From assembly GCA_022823365.1 (NCBI GenBank), contig JAJDXG010000059.1, forward strand, positions 1 to 41,483: 41,483 nt of DNA, read 5' to 3'. Origin of the DNA: Gemmatimonadota bacterium (lineage in GTDB: Bacteria > Gemmatimonadota > Gemmatimonadetes > Longimicrobiales > Gaopeijiaceae). This document shows positions 30,873 through 38,961 of this stretch, piece after piece. Position 1 is the first letter of the stretch, and the number at the start of each line of letters is the position of its first letter. The position numbers were made by a program, and so were the translations under genes. The notes under the pieces were generated by a model. It saw nothing but the letters and a program-made list of their open reading frames with translations, made no database searches and had not been told where the DNA came from.

Positions 30873-31479
30873 GGGGGGACGACGCGGTTCGCGGCAGCAT
30901 CCCCATCACCCGGCCTCGGCGGTCCATCTCGAACTCACAGCAGGCGAGCAACCGCCGCTTCAGCTCCGCACGCGCCCGCTGGACACGCGATTTCATGCCC
31001 GAGACGCTGAGCCCGAGACGGCGCGCCGCCTCTGTCCGGCTGAGGCCCTGGAAGGAGGTGAGGAGGAGAGCTTCCGCCTGTTTCGGCGACAGATCGAGGA
31101 TGAACGGCATCAGGCACGCCTCGATTCGTCGCCGCTCAGCTTTCGACTCCTTCTCAGCCGCGGTCGGTGCCAGGGATGCGGTCGGAGCCGAGGATGCCGC
31201 CTCGGCGTGAGCCTTTGCCAGGGCCCGCGACTCCGCGGCGCGTCGCCGGTAGTGATCCGTGATGGAATTGGCGGCGACCCGATACGCCCAGGCAAGCGGG
31301 TTGCGGACCTGTTCCAGACGCTCCTTGTTCTGAAGCAGCCGCAGCAGGATGTCGCTCGTGACGTCGTCGGTCCACGCGGGGTCAACGCGGCCGGCGACGT
31401 AGCCACGCAGCCGACTCTGGAACTCCGACCAGCGCAGTGCCTCATCGCCGTCGCCTGCCGCGCTCGACCCACGGTTCAT
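30829..31479 (-). CDS. ECF-type sigma factor, SigZ-like
   Basis: This 216-residue sigma factor contains region 2 at 18-82 (WSEFQSRLRGYVAGRV, DDVTSDILLRLL, NPLAWAYRVAANSITDHYRRR). A 35-residue Ala/Ser-rich linker follows. Region 4 spans 118-178 (LSPKQAEALLLTSFQGLSRTEAARRLGLSVSGMKSRVQRARAELKRRLL, a helix-turn-helix). Directly after it comes CCEFEMDRRG, a Cys180-Cys181 pair in the setting conserved in the SigZ group. No anti-sigma gene is adjacent. The gene lies 31 bp downstream of an ArsI/CadI-type metalloenzyme on the same strand, so the two are probably co-transcribed. It could respond to thiol-reactive metals through the cysteine pair, but that is inference. The ATG at 31479 gives the normal length; longer in-frame starts run into the upstream gene. 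Confidence 0.87.
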   Translation of the reverse strand: MNRGSSAAGDGDEALRWSEFQSRLRGYVAGRVDPAWTDDVTSDILLRLLQNKERLEQVRNPLAWAYRVAANSITDHYRRRAAESRALAKAHAEAASSAPTASLAPTAAEKESKAERRRIEACLMPFILDLSPKQAEALLLTSFQGLSRTEAARRLGLSVSGMKSRVQRARAELKRRLLACCEFEMDRRGRVMGMLPRTASSPPTASASAAPPAETA

Positions 31480-31510
31480 CCCATGAGGTTGGCCACCCGG
31501 GCCATGGCGG

Positions 31511-32017
31511 TCAGAGGTCACAGCATAGCGCCGCGGAGACTTCGGCCGAGCCGCCGCAGCAAGCCCCCGTCTCGGCTTTGGCAGGGGCGGCAGCGGTGAG
31601 AACGGCGGTCTCGGTCGCTTGCCCATCGCAGCATGCTGGTGCCGCGCCTCCAACCGGGGCATCGTCGGTGATCACGTACCATTCCCAGCGCAGTCCCTGA
31701 GGTTCGTCGGACCAGACCTTGGTCTGCTCGGCGTGGCAGCAGACGGCCTGTTCCTCGCTCTCGGTGAGGAGGTCGGCCGCTGCCAGCCGGGCACCCGCCT
31801 CCCGCACCTGAGCGGCGTCGAAGACTTCAACGCCGAGGTGGTTGATGCGCTCGGGCGCGTCGGGGTTTTCGAAGAGCACGAGCTTCAGCGGCGGCTTGTC
31901 GAGGGCGAAGTTGGCGTATCCGGGGCGGCGTTTGTGGGGCAGGGCGCCGAAGAGCCTGCCGTAGTAGTCGACGGCTTCGTCGATGTCGCGCACGTTGAGG
32001 GCGAGCTGGATTCGCAT
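31511..32017 (-). CDS. ArsI/CadI-family metalloenzyme (organoarsenical C-As lyase or cadmium-induced protein)
   Basis: This 168-residue vicinal-oxygen-chelate dioxygenase is similar to ArsI, which breaks the carbon-arsenic bond of trivalent methyl- or aryl-arsenicals, and to mycobacterial CadI. Visible features are the start MRIQLALNVRDIDEAVDYY, RRPGYANFAL, His60 in INHLGVEV, the As(III)-binding pair Cys93-Cys94 in AVCCHAEQTKVW, and Glu112 in LRWEWY as a metal ligand. The tail carries three further CC pairs (129-130, 153-154, 165-166), plausible metal-binding sites. AGGGAG lies 8 bases before the ATG. It is followed by the SigZ-like gene and diverges from an MFS transporter gene across 267 bp. 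No arsR, arsC or arsM gene is in the window. Confidence 0.87.
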   Translation of the reverse strand: MRIQLALNVRDIDEAVDYYGRLFGALPHKRRPGYANFALDKPPLKLVLFENPDAPERINHLGVEVFDAAQVREAGARLAAADLLTESEEQAVCCHAEQTKVWSDEPQGLRWEWYVITDDAPVGGAAPACCDGQATETAVLTAAAPAKAETGACCGGSAEVSAALCCDL

Positions 32018-32139
32018 GGTGCGTTCTCCCTGAGGATCGTGTCGGCGATGGCGCCGAGGTGCCGCGCCCGTTCGCCGGTTGGCTTCTGACTGAATAGACG
32101 CGCGAGCCGGCGAAAGGACGCAACCGGCCGGCGGAAACC

Positions 32140-32167
32140 CCGGCGGCCGACACCCGGCGGCCGACAC
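32140..32167. repeat. 14-bp perfect tandem duplication between arsI/cadI and the MFS gene
   Basis: CCGGCGGCCGACAC occurs twice head-to-tail (32140-32153 and 32154-32167) in the divergent gap, just after a related but diverged CCGGCCGGCGG stretch. It lies 123 bases upstream of the metalloenzyme start and 118 bases upstream of the MFS start, so a shared regulatory role is possible but unproven. Confidence 0.55.
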
Positions 32168-32284
32168 TCCGTGGCGGATGGCGGCGCGCCGCGGTAGGCT
32201 TGGGAGTCCCTCAGAGAACCTGGACGCGGGATCGGCGCAACCAGATCCCCGGGTTACTCCCCACATCTCCGCAAACGACTCCGC

Positions 32285-33604
32285 ATGGCCCGAATCTCCC
32301 GCCGCGCCTGGAGCACCCTCGCCCTGTTGGCGGTGGCCGAGCTCATGGGGATGTCGCTCTGGTTCACGGCCAGCGCTCTGTCGCCCGAGTTGGCCGCGCA
32401 GTGGGGGCTGAGCGAAGCGCAGGCGGGGTGGCTGACCACGGTCGTGCAACTTGGGTTCGTGGCGGGGACGGCGGTCGCGGCTTTCCTCAACCTGGCGGAC
32501 ATCTTCCCGGCGGCGCGTTACTTCTGTGTCTCGGCGCTGCTGGGGGCGGGTGTCAACGCGGCGGTGCTGGTCGCCCCGGACTACGGCCCGGCGCTGGTTC
32601 TGCGTTTCCTCACGGGCTTCTTCCTGGCCGGGGTCTATCCGCCGGCGATGAAGATGATCGCGACCTGGTTCCGGGACGCGCGCGGCTTCGCCATCGGAAC
32701 CATCGTGGGGGCGCTCACGGTGGGGAAGGCGGTTCCGTACCTGCTGACGTCGGTCGAGGGCGGGGGCGCCGCGCTTGTGCTCGCGGGTGCGTCGCTGGCC
32801 TGCGCGGCGAGCGGACTGCTGGTGTTAGCCACGTATCGCGACGGGCCTTACGGCTTCGAGCGCCGTCCCTTCTCCTGGCAGCTCGCGGGGACGGTCGTGC
32901 GCCACCGCGAGACCCGGCTCGCCATCGCCGGCTACCTGGGGCACATGTGGGAGCTCTACCCGATGTGGGCGACGATCACGCTCTTCTTCGGGGATTACTT
33001 CGCGGGCGGCGGTCTTGCGGGCGGAGGCGGGGGTGGCCTCATCGGCGGGGGTGGAGATGTGCTCCCCGGTGCGGGCGGGGTCGTTCCAGCCGGCACGGTC
33101 GCGGGCAGTGCAGCCGCCGTGGACGCCGGTGCACTCTCTGTCGCGGCATTGGCGGGGGTGGCGGGGTTCGGCGCGATCGCCATCGGCGGGGCGGGGGCGG
33201 TGTTGGCGGGCACCTGGGCCGACCGCCTCGGCCGCGAGCGCGTGACGATCTGGTCGATGGCGGTGAGCGGGGCCTGCGCGGCCGTGATGGGCTGGCTGCT
33301 CGCCGCTCCGCTCTGGCTGGTGGTGGCGGTCGCGGGGGTGTGGGGGTTCGCGGTGGTCGCCGACAGTGCACAGTTCAGCGCGGTGGTCACCGAGGTGGCG
33401 CCCCGGCATGCGGTCGGCACCGCCCTCACCCTGCAGACCTCGCTCGGCTTCCTGCTCACCGCCGCCACGATCTGGATGACCGTCGAACTCGAGATCCGCT
33501 TCGGATGGCGCGTCGCCTTCGGAGCCTTGGCGCTGGGTCCGTGGGCGGGTATCGTGGCGATGCGCCGACTGCAGCGCCTGCGCACGGACGAGTCGCGGCG
33601 GTGA
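32285..33604 (+). CDS. MFS transporter with glycine-rich central insertion
   Basis: This 439-residue membrane transporter is of the major facilitator superfamily. The first helix (LALLAVAELMGMSLWFTASAL) and the following QAGWLTTVVQLGFVAGTAVAA, RFLTGFFLAGVYPPAMKMIATWF and GFAIGTIVGALTVGKAVPYLL fit the NarK/CynX-like group. The central loop and following segment (about 238-285) contain an unusual low-complexity Gly/Ala insertion (GGGLAGGGGGGLIGGGG). A second six-helix half resumes after it, with the usual WADRLGRERV cytoplasmic motif. It is divergent from the ArsI/CadI gene, so metal or organoarsenical export is conceivable, but no motif demonstrates it. A VOC-family gene follows 65 bp downstream on the same strand. 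Confidence 0.88.
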   Translation: MARISRRAWSTLALLAVAELMGMSLWFTASALSPELAAQWGLSEAQAGWLTTVVQLGFVAGTAVAAFLNLADIFPAARYFCVSALLGAGVNAAVLVAPDYGPALVLRFLTGFFLAGVYPPAMKMIATWFRDARGFAIGTIVGALTVGKAVPYLLTSVEGGGAALVLAGASLACAASGLLVLATYRDGPYGFERRPFSWQLAGTVVRHRETRLAIAGYLGHMWELYPMWATITLFFGDYFAGGGLAGGGGGGLIGGGGDVLPGAGGVVPAGTVAGSAAAVDAGALSVAALAGVAGFGAIAIGGAGAVLAGTWADRLGRERVTIWSMAVSGACAAVMGWLLAAPLWLVVAVAGVWGFAVVADSAQFSAVVTEVAPRHAVGTALTLQTSLGFLLTAATIWMTVELEIRFGWRVAFGALALGPWAGIVAMRRLQRLRTDESRR

Positions 33605-33669
33605 AGCCGCCCGCCGAGCACTACGGCGCACCTGCACAGGCTCATCATCATCTACACACGGAGAACCCA

Positions 33670-34098
33670 ATGAAGAATCCCCCCGAAGGCTGGCCCCGAA
33701 TCACGCCCGCCGTGTTCTACGATGACGCCGCAGCCGCGATCGACTGGCTGACCCGCGCCTTCGGATTCACGGTTCGCGTACGCGTCGAGAACGACAACGG
33801 ACAGATCGTCCACTCGCAGCTCGCCATGAACGGCGGCCTCATCATGGTGGGGCAGGCGGGCCTGACGCCCGGCCGCACGTATCCCCGATCTCCGCAGGCC
33901 GCCGGGGGAGCCAACACGCAGGCGCTGTGCGTCTTTGTGGACGATGTCGACGCCCACTGCGAGCACGCCCGCGAGGTCGGCGCCGCAATCACGACCGAGC
34001 CGGCGACCCAGGATTACGGCGAAGGCTACTGGACGGAACGCACCTACGAAGTCCGCGACCCCGAGGGACATTACTGGTGGTTCCTCCAGCGCCTGTGA
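33670..34098 (+). CDS. VOC (glyoxalase/bleomycin-resistance-like) family protein
   Basis: This 142-residue protein starts at the ATG at 33670, 5 bases after GGAGA (33660-33664). It consists of one VOC module: ITPAVFYDDAAAAIDWLTRAFGF (first beta-alpha unit), SQLAMNGGLIMVG, then CVFVDDVDAHCEHAREVGA and a final strand YEVRDPEGHYWWFLQRL. The glutamate of the final strands is typical of the PhnB/glyoxalase-like set. The reaction is unknown; members range from lyases to antibiotic-binding proteins. It follows the MFS transporter gene and could be co-transcribed with it. It is unrelated in sequence to the nearby ArsI/CadI protein except for the shared fold. Confidence 0.88.
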   Translation: MKNPPEGWPRITPAVFYDDAAAAIDWLTRAFGFTVRVRVENDNGQIVHSQLAMNGGLIMVGQAGLTPGRTYPRSPQAAGGANTQALCVFVDDVDAHCEHAREVGAAITTEPATQDYGEGYWTERTYEVRDPEGHYWWFLQRL

Positions 34099-34114
34099 GA
34101 GCCGAGCCTATATG

Positions 34115-34242
34115 GCGTTTCCCCCGCAGGCCTCTACCAACGCCTTTCCGCGGACCCTCGGATGTCTTCCCCGCAGGTCCTGCGGCGTCTCCCCCGCAGC
34201 CGCGACGCTGTCTCCCCCCGCGATCGCTACAACGTCTCCTCC
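34115..34242. repeat. Degenerate 22-27-bp tandem repeats, left of the HNH gene
   Basis: About five units start at 34115, 34142, 34164, 34187 and 34210, with a partial one at 34234. Each opens GTCT(T/C)CCCCGCAG or a close variant (GCGTTTCCCCCGCAG, GCCTTTCCGCGG) and continues with a variable GC-rich half. The array fills the gap after the VOC gene and runs over the last codons of the HNH gene. Confidence 0.6.
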
Positions 34243-35723
34243 ACGGCTTCCCGCGCCCGCGCCTCGATCGCCCAGGGAACATCCGAGTCCCGGTATTGCG
34301 CGGCTCCGTTGGAGAAAGGACCCGAGGCAACCGCCGGAAGGTTCGCTCGAAGGCCTGACCCGATCATCCCGGTAGCTTCCGGGGCATCCGCCAGCGCTCT
34401 CCCTTTGCGCGTGAAGAACAGGGCCAGCCCGGCCCGGTCCGTGCAAACCCTCACCCGTCCCTCGTGGACGGCCCTGTGATGGCGCCGACAGAGGAGCAGA
34501 AGATTGCTCAGCCTGGTCTCGCCTCCGTCAGCCCAGTGCCTGACGTGATGGGCCTCGGTGAAGCGGCTGGCGCACCCCGGAAAGCGGCAGCCACGGTCGC
34601 GTTCTTCGAGCGCACGGCGGATATGCGGCGGGACCGTGCGTGTCTTGCGCCCGACGCTCAGCACCGGTCCGCCGGAACCTGGCCCGCGGGTTTCAGCCTT
34701 GCCGTGCACCATCTCGACGACCGCCGCATCGCACGCCATGCGCCTCGACGTTTCCGCGGCAACGCGCACGCCGTCGAGATCCGAGCGATCAGGCTCGCCC
34801 TCTTCGGCCAGCGTCGCCGCTTCGGTATGGATGACGACCTGATACCGCTCCGCGCGCGTACCCGATTCGTCCGTGCCCTCCGCGGAGTCTTCGCCGAACC
34901 CCGCCGCCAGCGCCCGCTCGGCCACGAGCCCGGCGGCATCCGCCCAGCGCTGTTTTGGCGTGGGAGCCGCATCCCAGGCCCTTGCTCCCTCGCGTTCTGA
35001 GGCCTCGGTGCCCATCCGGCTCGCGGCGCGTCCGTCCTGCCGCACTTCTTCCCCGGCACGCTCCTCACGCCGATACAGCGCGTCCGCCGCAGCTTCGAGG
35101 GCCCGCCTGAGGACCGCTCCGACCTCGGGCTCGAGCCGGCCCCTGACGACATACATTCCGTCTCCGTCCACGAAAACCGCGAGAGCCCGGTTGCGGTGCC
35201 GCACCTGTTCCGCCGTCAATTCTCCCTCGCGCGACAGTTGCTTCCACATCCGCACCCTCTGTTCAAGCCTCGCCGCCGATGCGGTCCTCGCGAACTTGAG
35301 GAGCTGCGATTCGCTCTCCGGCGTTGCCACGCGCGTGATCGCGCGCACCTTGGCATACGATAGCCGGCCCCCTCTGAGCGCTTCCGCAGTCCGGGGAAGG
35401 CCCTCCAGCGCCCGCGCGGCTCGAACCCGCTCGCGCGCCGGCCCGATCTTGATGCCGGTCCGCCAGGCGAGCCACTCGGCACAGGACCCGAAGTCGCCTT
35501 TCCATCCGCCCCGGCGATCGAAGTCGGCGAGCAGCGCCATCATCCGTCCTTCAGCGGCATTGATGCTCGCCGCAAGGTCCGCGATGCACTCACCCAACTG
35601 ATGGAGTTCATCGTGCTCATCGAATGGTGAAGCCCCGTCGGCGCGAGATGCGGAACTACCTCTTTCGACAGTCACGTCGTTCTTCCACGGATCGTTCTCG
35701 TGGGTCGTTGTGCGCATGATCAC
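34227..35723 (-). CDS. DUF222 / HNH endonuclease domain protein (13E12 repeat family)
   Basis: This 498-residue protein starts at a GTG (35723), 7 bases after AAGGAG (35731-35736); the next ATG at 35717 is too far from that site. Residues 35-260 are the helical DUF222 region (LGECIADLAASINAAEGRM, FGSCAEWLAWRTGI, RLSYAKVRAITRVA). The C-terminal HNH nuclease at about 375-425 has zinc cysteines C379 and C384, the catalytic HH (392-393) in TEAHHVRHW, Asn407, and CRRHH at 412-416. Family members are abundant, often multi-copy, and are thought to be mobile or selfish, though their role is not established. The C-terminal 75 residues are a low-complexity tail running into the tandem repeats. Repeats of similar style also lie upstream, which suggests that the gene and its flanks moved as a unit. 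Confidence 0.88.
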   Translation of the reverse strand: MIMRTTTHENDPWKNDVTVERGSSASRADGASPFDEHDELHQLGECIADLAASINAAEGRMMALLADFDRRGGWKGDFGSCAEWLAWRTGIKIGPARERVRAARALEGLPRTAEALRGGRLSYAKVRAITRVATPESESQLLKFARTASAARLEQRVRMWKQLSREGELTAEQVRHRNRALAVFVDGDGMYVVRGRLEPEVGAVLRRALEAAADALYRREERAGEEVRQDGRAASRMGTEASEREGARAWDAAPTPKQRWADAAGLVAERALAAGFGEDSAEGTDESGTRAERYQVVIHTEAATLAEEGEPDRSDLDGVRVAAETSRRMACDAAVVEMVHGKAETRGPGSGGPVLSVGRKTRTVPPHIRRALEERDRGCRFPGCASRFTEAHHVRHWADGGETRLSNLLLLCRRHHRAVHEGRVRVCTDRAGLALFFTRKGRALADAPEATGMIGSGLRANLPAVASGPFSNGAAQYRDSDVPWAIEARAREAVEETL

Positions 35724-36249
35724 CGGATTGCTCCTTGAGTTGAGGATGCCCTTCGTCGCATGGATAAATATAACGGGAGTATATTCGACTCTCTCAGATG
35801 CCCCCAGAGAGCAAATGTCGACTCTCCGGATCATTTGCGGAGGAGATTGCGGCTCAGGCGCCTGCAGGGGCCTTTGTAGCGCGTCTGACGACTATTCCAG
35901 CAAGGATCCCGGATGGTGTCGACTCGTGGCTCCGGAACCCGTCAATGGTAAGATGGGACTATCAGATGTAAATTGGGGACATTTCCGCGGTGCTCCTTTC
36001 ACGGGGACGGATCGTCTTCAAGGAATCGGCGCACGGAGCGTCTTCGAGAGACTGCGAACGGAGCGTTCTCGAGGAACTGCGAACGGAAAGTTCCCGCGGA
36101 AACGTCTTCCGCGGCGCTGCGGGCCGTCACGGAGCAACCGGGTGCCGCAAACCGCCGTTCGCCGATCAAGCGTCTGCCGTGAACTCGGATGCACTGTATC
36201 AGGTATCGGGCGCATGCCCTGGGTCAGATGCGCTCTCACGCCCCCGCGC
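35724..36249. other. 526-bp non-coding region upstream of the HNH gene
   Basis: The part next to the HNH gene is AT-rich for this genome. It holds a TATACT on the minus strand (35778-35783), a possible -10 for the HNH gene, and an inverted CTCTC...GAGAG pair around 35791-35811. A GTAAATTGGGGACATTT stretch lies at 35968-35984. Tandem repeats of about 25 bp follow at 36007-36115. I find no convincing protein on either strand and no tRNA. This looks like an insertion-prone spacer. Confidence 0.6.
36007..36115. repeat. Degenerate ~25-bp tandem repeats, right of the HNH gene
   Basis: Units begin ACGGATCGTCTTC (36007), ACGGAGCGTCTTC (36033), ACGGAGCGTTCTC (36058) and ACGGAAAGTTCCC (36083). The middle two are 25 bp with few differences. 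The last merges into a CCGCGGAA...TTCCGCGG inverted pair. The TCTTCCGCGG core also appears in the array at 34115-34242 on the other side of the HNH gene. Confidence 0.6.
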
Positions 36250-37941
36250 TCACTCCACCGCCACCCCTCCCGGTGCTACCCGCTTCTCCGCCAGGCCGAG
36301 GGCCCCGTCGACCAGGAGGGCGAGCGCGGCGGCCGGGATTGCGCCCGACAGGATCATGCGCGTGTCCGAGAGGGCCAGCCCGGCCACGATGGGGTCGCCG
36401 AGCCCGCCGGCGCCGATGAAGGCGGCGATGGTAGCGGTGCCGACGTTGATCACGGCCGCGGTGCGGAGGCCCGCCATGATCACCGGGGCCGCGAGCGGGA
36501 GGCGCACGTGCCTGAGCAGTTGCGCGGGGGTCATGCCCAGTGCGCGCGCGGCGTCGACCGCTGCCGGGTTCGCGTCCCGCACGCCCGTGTAGGTGTTGCG
36601 CAGGATCGGGAAGAGGGAGTAGAGGAAGAGGGCCACCACGGCCGGCACGACGCCGATGCCGAGGGCCGGGATCATGAAGGCGAGCAGGGCCAGGCTGGGG
36701 ACGGTCTGCACCAGGCCGATGGCGCGGATCACGCCTTCCGCCCCTCCCGCCACCCGCACGAGCATCAACCCCGCGGGGACAGCGAGCAGCGCGGCGGCCG
36801 CGAGGGAGACGATCACCAGCACGATGTGGCGGCGCGCATGGCCCAGGATGTCGGCGCGATTCTGCCACATGTATGAGGCGAAGCCGACAACCGGGCTCCG
36901 GGCGGACTCGGCGGCCGTGGCTGATTCCCGCTCCGACTCCCGAGCAGCGGCCGATTCCGGCAGGTCCGATTCCACGGCTTCTTCGGCATCCGAGACCACG
37001 AGCCCCAACTCCGCCAGGGCGTCACGAGCGATTTCGGCCACGGGGTCACCGTCCGACTCCGCGCGTCGGTTCCACTCGCGCACGCGTTCTTCGTCGAGCA
37101 GGCCCGAGAGTTCGCTCAGCGCGGCGATCGCGTCCGGTCGCCGGCGCCAGAAATCTCCGTTGACCAGCCCGGCGGCCTCGTATGGCGGGAAGAAGCCGCG
37201 GTCGTCCTCGAGCACCACGAGGTCGTAGCGCGCGATCAGCCCATCCGTCGAATACCCGTCGATGACGTCGACCCCGGATTCGACCAGCGCCTCGTACTTG
37301 ACCGCCTGCAGCAACGGCATGACCTCGGCCGCCTCGAAGCCGTAAGCGGCGCGCAGTCCCGGAAGCCCATCGGAGCGCCCGATGAAGTCCGGCGTGAAGC
37401 CCGCCCGGAGCCCGCCGGCCTCGCGCGCCAGATCGCTCAGCGTGGCGAGCCCCAATTCCTCCGCGGTCTCGCGGCGCACGGCGATGGCATAGGTGTTCTC
37501 GAATCCGAGCGGCGCGAGCCAGCGCGCATCCCATCGCTCGCGAAAGGAGCCTGCCACATGACGATAGACGGCTTCGGCATTGGCCTGCATTTCCTCTCCG
37601 AGGATGGCCGCGAGGGCGGTGCCCGTGTACTCGGGATAGATGTCGATGGCGCCCTCGCGCAGTGCGCCGAAGGCGATTTCGGTAGCCCCGAGACCGAAGC
37701 GCCGATCGACGGCGATGCCGCGGGCCTCCAGGAGCTGAGCGAAGATCTCGGCCAGGACGTAGGATTCGGCGAAGGGTTTGGAGGCGATGATGACGGGTGT
37801 GCCTTCGTCCTGGGAGGATTGGGTGGCGCCCGTGTGTGGTGCCGGCTGACGGGTGTGTGATGCGGGGCTCGGCCGCGCGGCGGTGGCTCCCCCGAGTAAG
37901 CCGACTGCGGCCAGCAGCAGCATCACGCGTCCCATGCTCAC
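36250..37941 (-). CDS. Glycine betaine/choline-type ABC importer: binding protein fused to permease
   Basis: This 563-residue protein is two transport components in one. Residues 1-23 are a signal/anchor. Residues 46-315 are an OpuCC/ProX-like quaternary-amine binding protein (IIASKPFAESYVLAEI, DIYPEYTGTALAAIL, DVIDGYSTDGLIARYDLVVLED). Residues 318-350 form a Glu/Ser/Ala-rich linker. Residues 351-563 are an OpuCB/ProW-like permease with about five to six helices and the ATPase-docking EAA region (AARALGMTPAQLLRHVRLPLA). Binding-protein-first order is less common than the permease-first fusion. It starts at a GTG overlapping the ATPase stop by four bases (GTGA); an ATG two codons later is also possible. 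Together with the ATPase it should import betaine, choline or carnitine for osmoprotection. Confidence 0.92.
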   Translation of the reverse strand: MSMGRVMLLLAAVGLLGGATAARPSPASHTRQPAPHTGATQSSQDEGTPVIIASKPFAESYVLAEIFAQLLEARGIAVDRRFGLGATEIAFGALREGAIDIYPEYTGTALAAILGEEMQANAEAVYRHVAGSFRERWDARWLAPLGFENTYAIAVRRETAEELGLATLSDLAREAGGLRAGFTPDFIGRSDGLPGLRAAYGFEAAEVMPLLQAVKYEALVESGVDVIDGYSTDGLIARYDLVVLEDDRGFFPPYEAAGLVNGDFWRRRPDAIAALSELSGLLDEERVREWNRRAESDGDPVAEIARDALAELGLVVSDAEEAVESDLPESAAARESERESATAAESARSPVVGFASYMWQNRADILGHARRHIVLVIVSLAAAALLAVPAGLMLVRVAGGAEGVIRAIGLVQTVPSLALLAFMIPALGIGVVPAVVALFLYSLFPILRNTYTGVRDANPAAVDAARALGMTPAQLLRHVRLPLAAPVIMAGLRTAAVINVGTATIAAFIGAGGLGDPIVAGLALSDTRMILSGAIPAAALALLVDGALGLAEKRVAPGGVAVE

Positions 37942-38747
37942 CCGATCCCCGCCCGCTTGAGCAGCTCTTCCACGTACCCATGCGCCGGGGCGCTCAACAA
38001 TTCCTCCGGACGCCCCACCTGCATGAGGGCGCCGCCCTTCATGACCGCGATCTCGTCCGCCAGTTCCACGGCTTCGTGGAGGTCGTGGGTAACCAGGAGC
38101 GACGTTACCCCCATACCCGCGCGCAGGTTGTGGAAGCTCCGCCGCAGTTCGCTGCGCGTGATGGCGTCCAGGGCGCCGAAGGGCTCGTCCAGCAGGATGA
38201 TCTCCGGGGTGCCCGCCAGCGCCCGCGCGATCGCCACGCGCTGGCGCTGGCCTCCCGAGAGGTCCCGGGGCCAGCGGTCCCCGAAGCGCGCCGGGGGCAA
38301 CCCCACCCGATCCAGCGCCGCGCGGGCCGGTTCCTCGGCATCCTCTTCACCTCGCAGCCAGGGAACCAGCGCCACGTTGCGGAGCACCGGCCAGTGCGGC
38401 AGCAGCCCGCCCTCCTGCTGCACGTAGCCGATGCCCCGGCGCAGAGCCACCGGATCGAAGGACGCGACGGGTCGACCACCGACATCCACGGAGCCCGCGT
38501 CCGGCCTGACCATTGCGTTGAAGCAGCGGAGCAGCGTCGTCTTCCCGGAACCGCTCTCACCCACAAGCGCGACGCACGATCCCTGCGCCACATCCAGCGA
38601 CACCCGATCGAGCGCGATCGTGGCGCCATAGCGTTTCACGACTTCGTGAGCGCGCAGGGCCGGCTCGCCGAAGTGCGCAGGCAAGTCGTCGAAGTGCGCG
38701 GACGGTTCGCGCTCATTCCGGGCCGGCGAATCGCGCCCCGAGGTCAC
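37938..38747 (-). CDS. Quaternary-amine ABC transporter ATP-binding protein (OpuCA/ProV-like)
   Basis: This 269-residue ATPase of the importer has Walker A GESGSGKTT (63-71), Q-loop GYVQQEGGLLPHWPVLRNV, signature LSGGQRQRVAIARAL, Walker B IILLDEPFGALD, and switch His in LLVTHDLHEA. The QQEGGLLPHW region is characteristic of the OpuCA/ProV class. The C-terminal CBS domains found in many ProV/OpuCA proteins (about 400 residues) are absent, so the ionic-strength sensing described for CBS-bearing relatives is not expected here. The first 30 residues are a hydrophilic extension of uncertain reality. It is the first gene of a two-gene operon with the fused permease and diverges from egtB across 214 bp, in which I see nothing recognisable. 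Confidence 0.92.
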   Translation of the reverse strand: MTSGRDSPARNEREPSAHFDDLPAHFGEPALRAHEVVKRYGATIALDRVSLDVAQGSCVALVGESGSGKTTLLRCFNAMVRPDAGSVDVGGRPVASFDPVALRRGIGYVQQEGGLLPHWPVLRNVALVPWLRGEEDAEEPARAALDRVGLPPARFGDRWPRDLSGGQRQRVAIARALAGTPEIILLDEPFGALDAITRSELRRSFHNLRAGMGVTSLLVTHDLHEAVELADEIAVMKGGALMQVGRPEELLSAPAHGYVEELLKRAGIG

Positions 38748-38961
38748 GCGCCGACGCCCGCAGGATCAGGACCGCGTCCGGCACCGGCTTGCATTCGCGT
38801 CCCGCAGCCGCACCTTATGGTTCGGCACTCTCCAGGACCATCTGGGCGTTGTCTCAACGACGGACGCAAGGAGTCGAATCCATCAAAGGGGTTGCATCCC
38901 ATTCCGCGCATCCTCTCCGGCTCGGGCGCTCCATGGTAGCCGGGAAGCAAGGTCCCGGACA

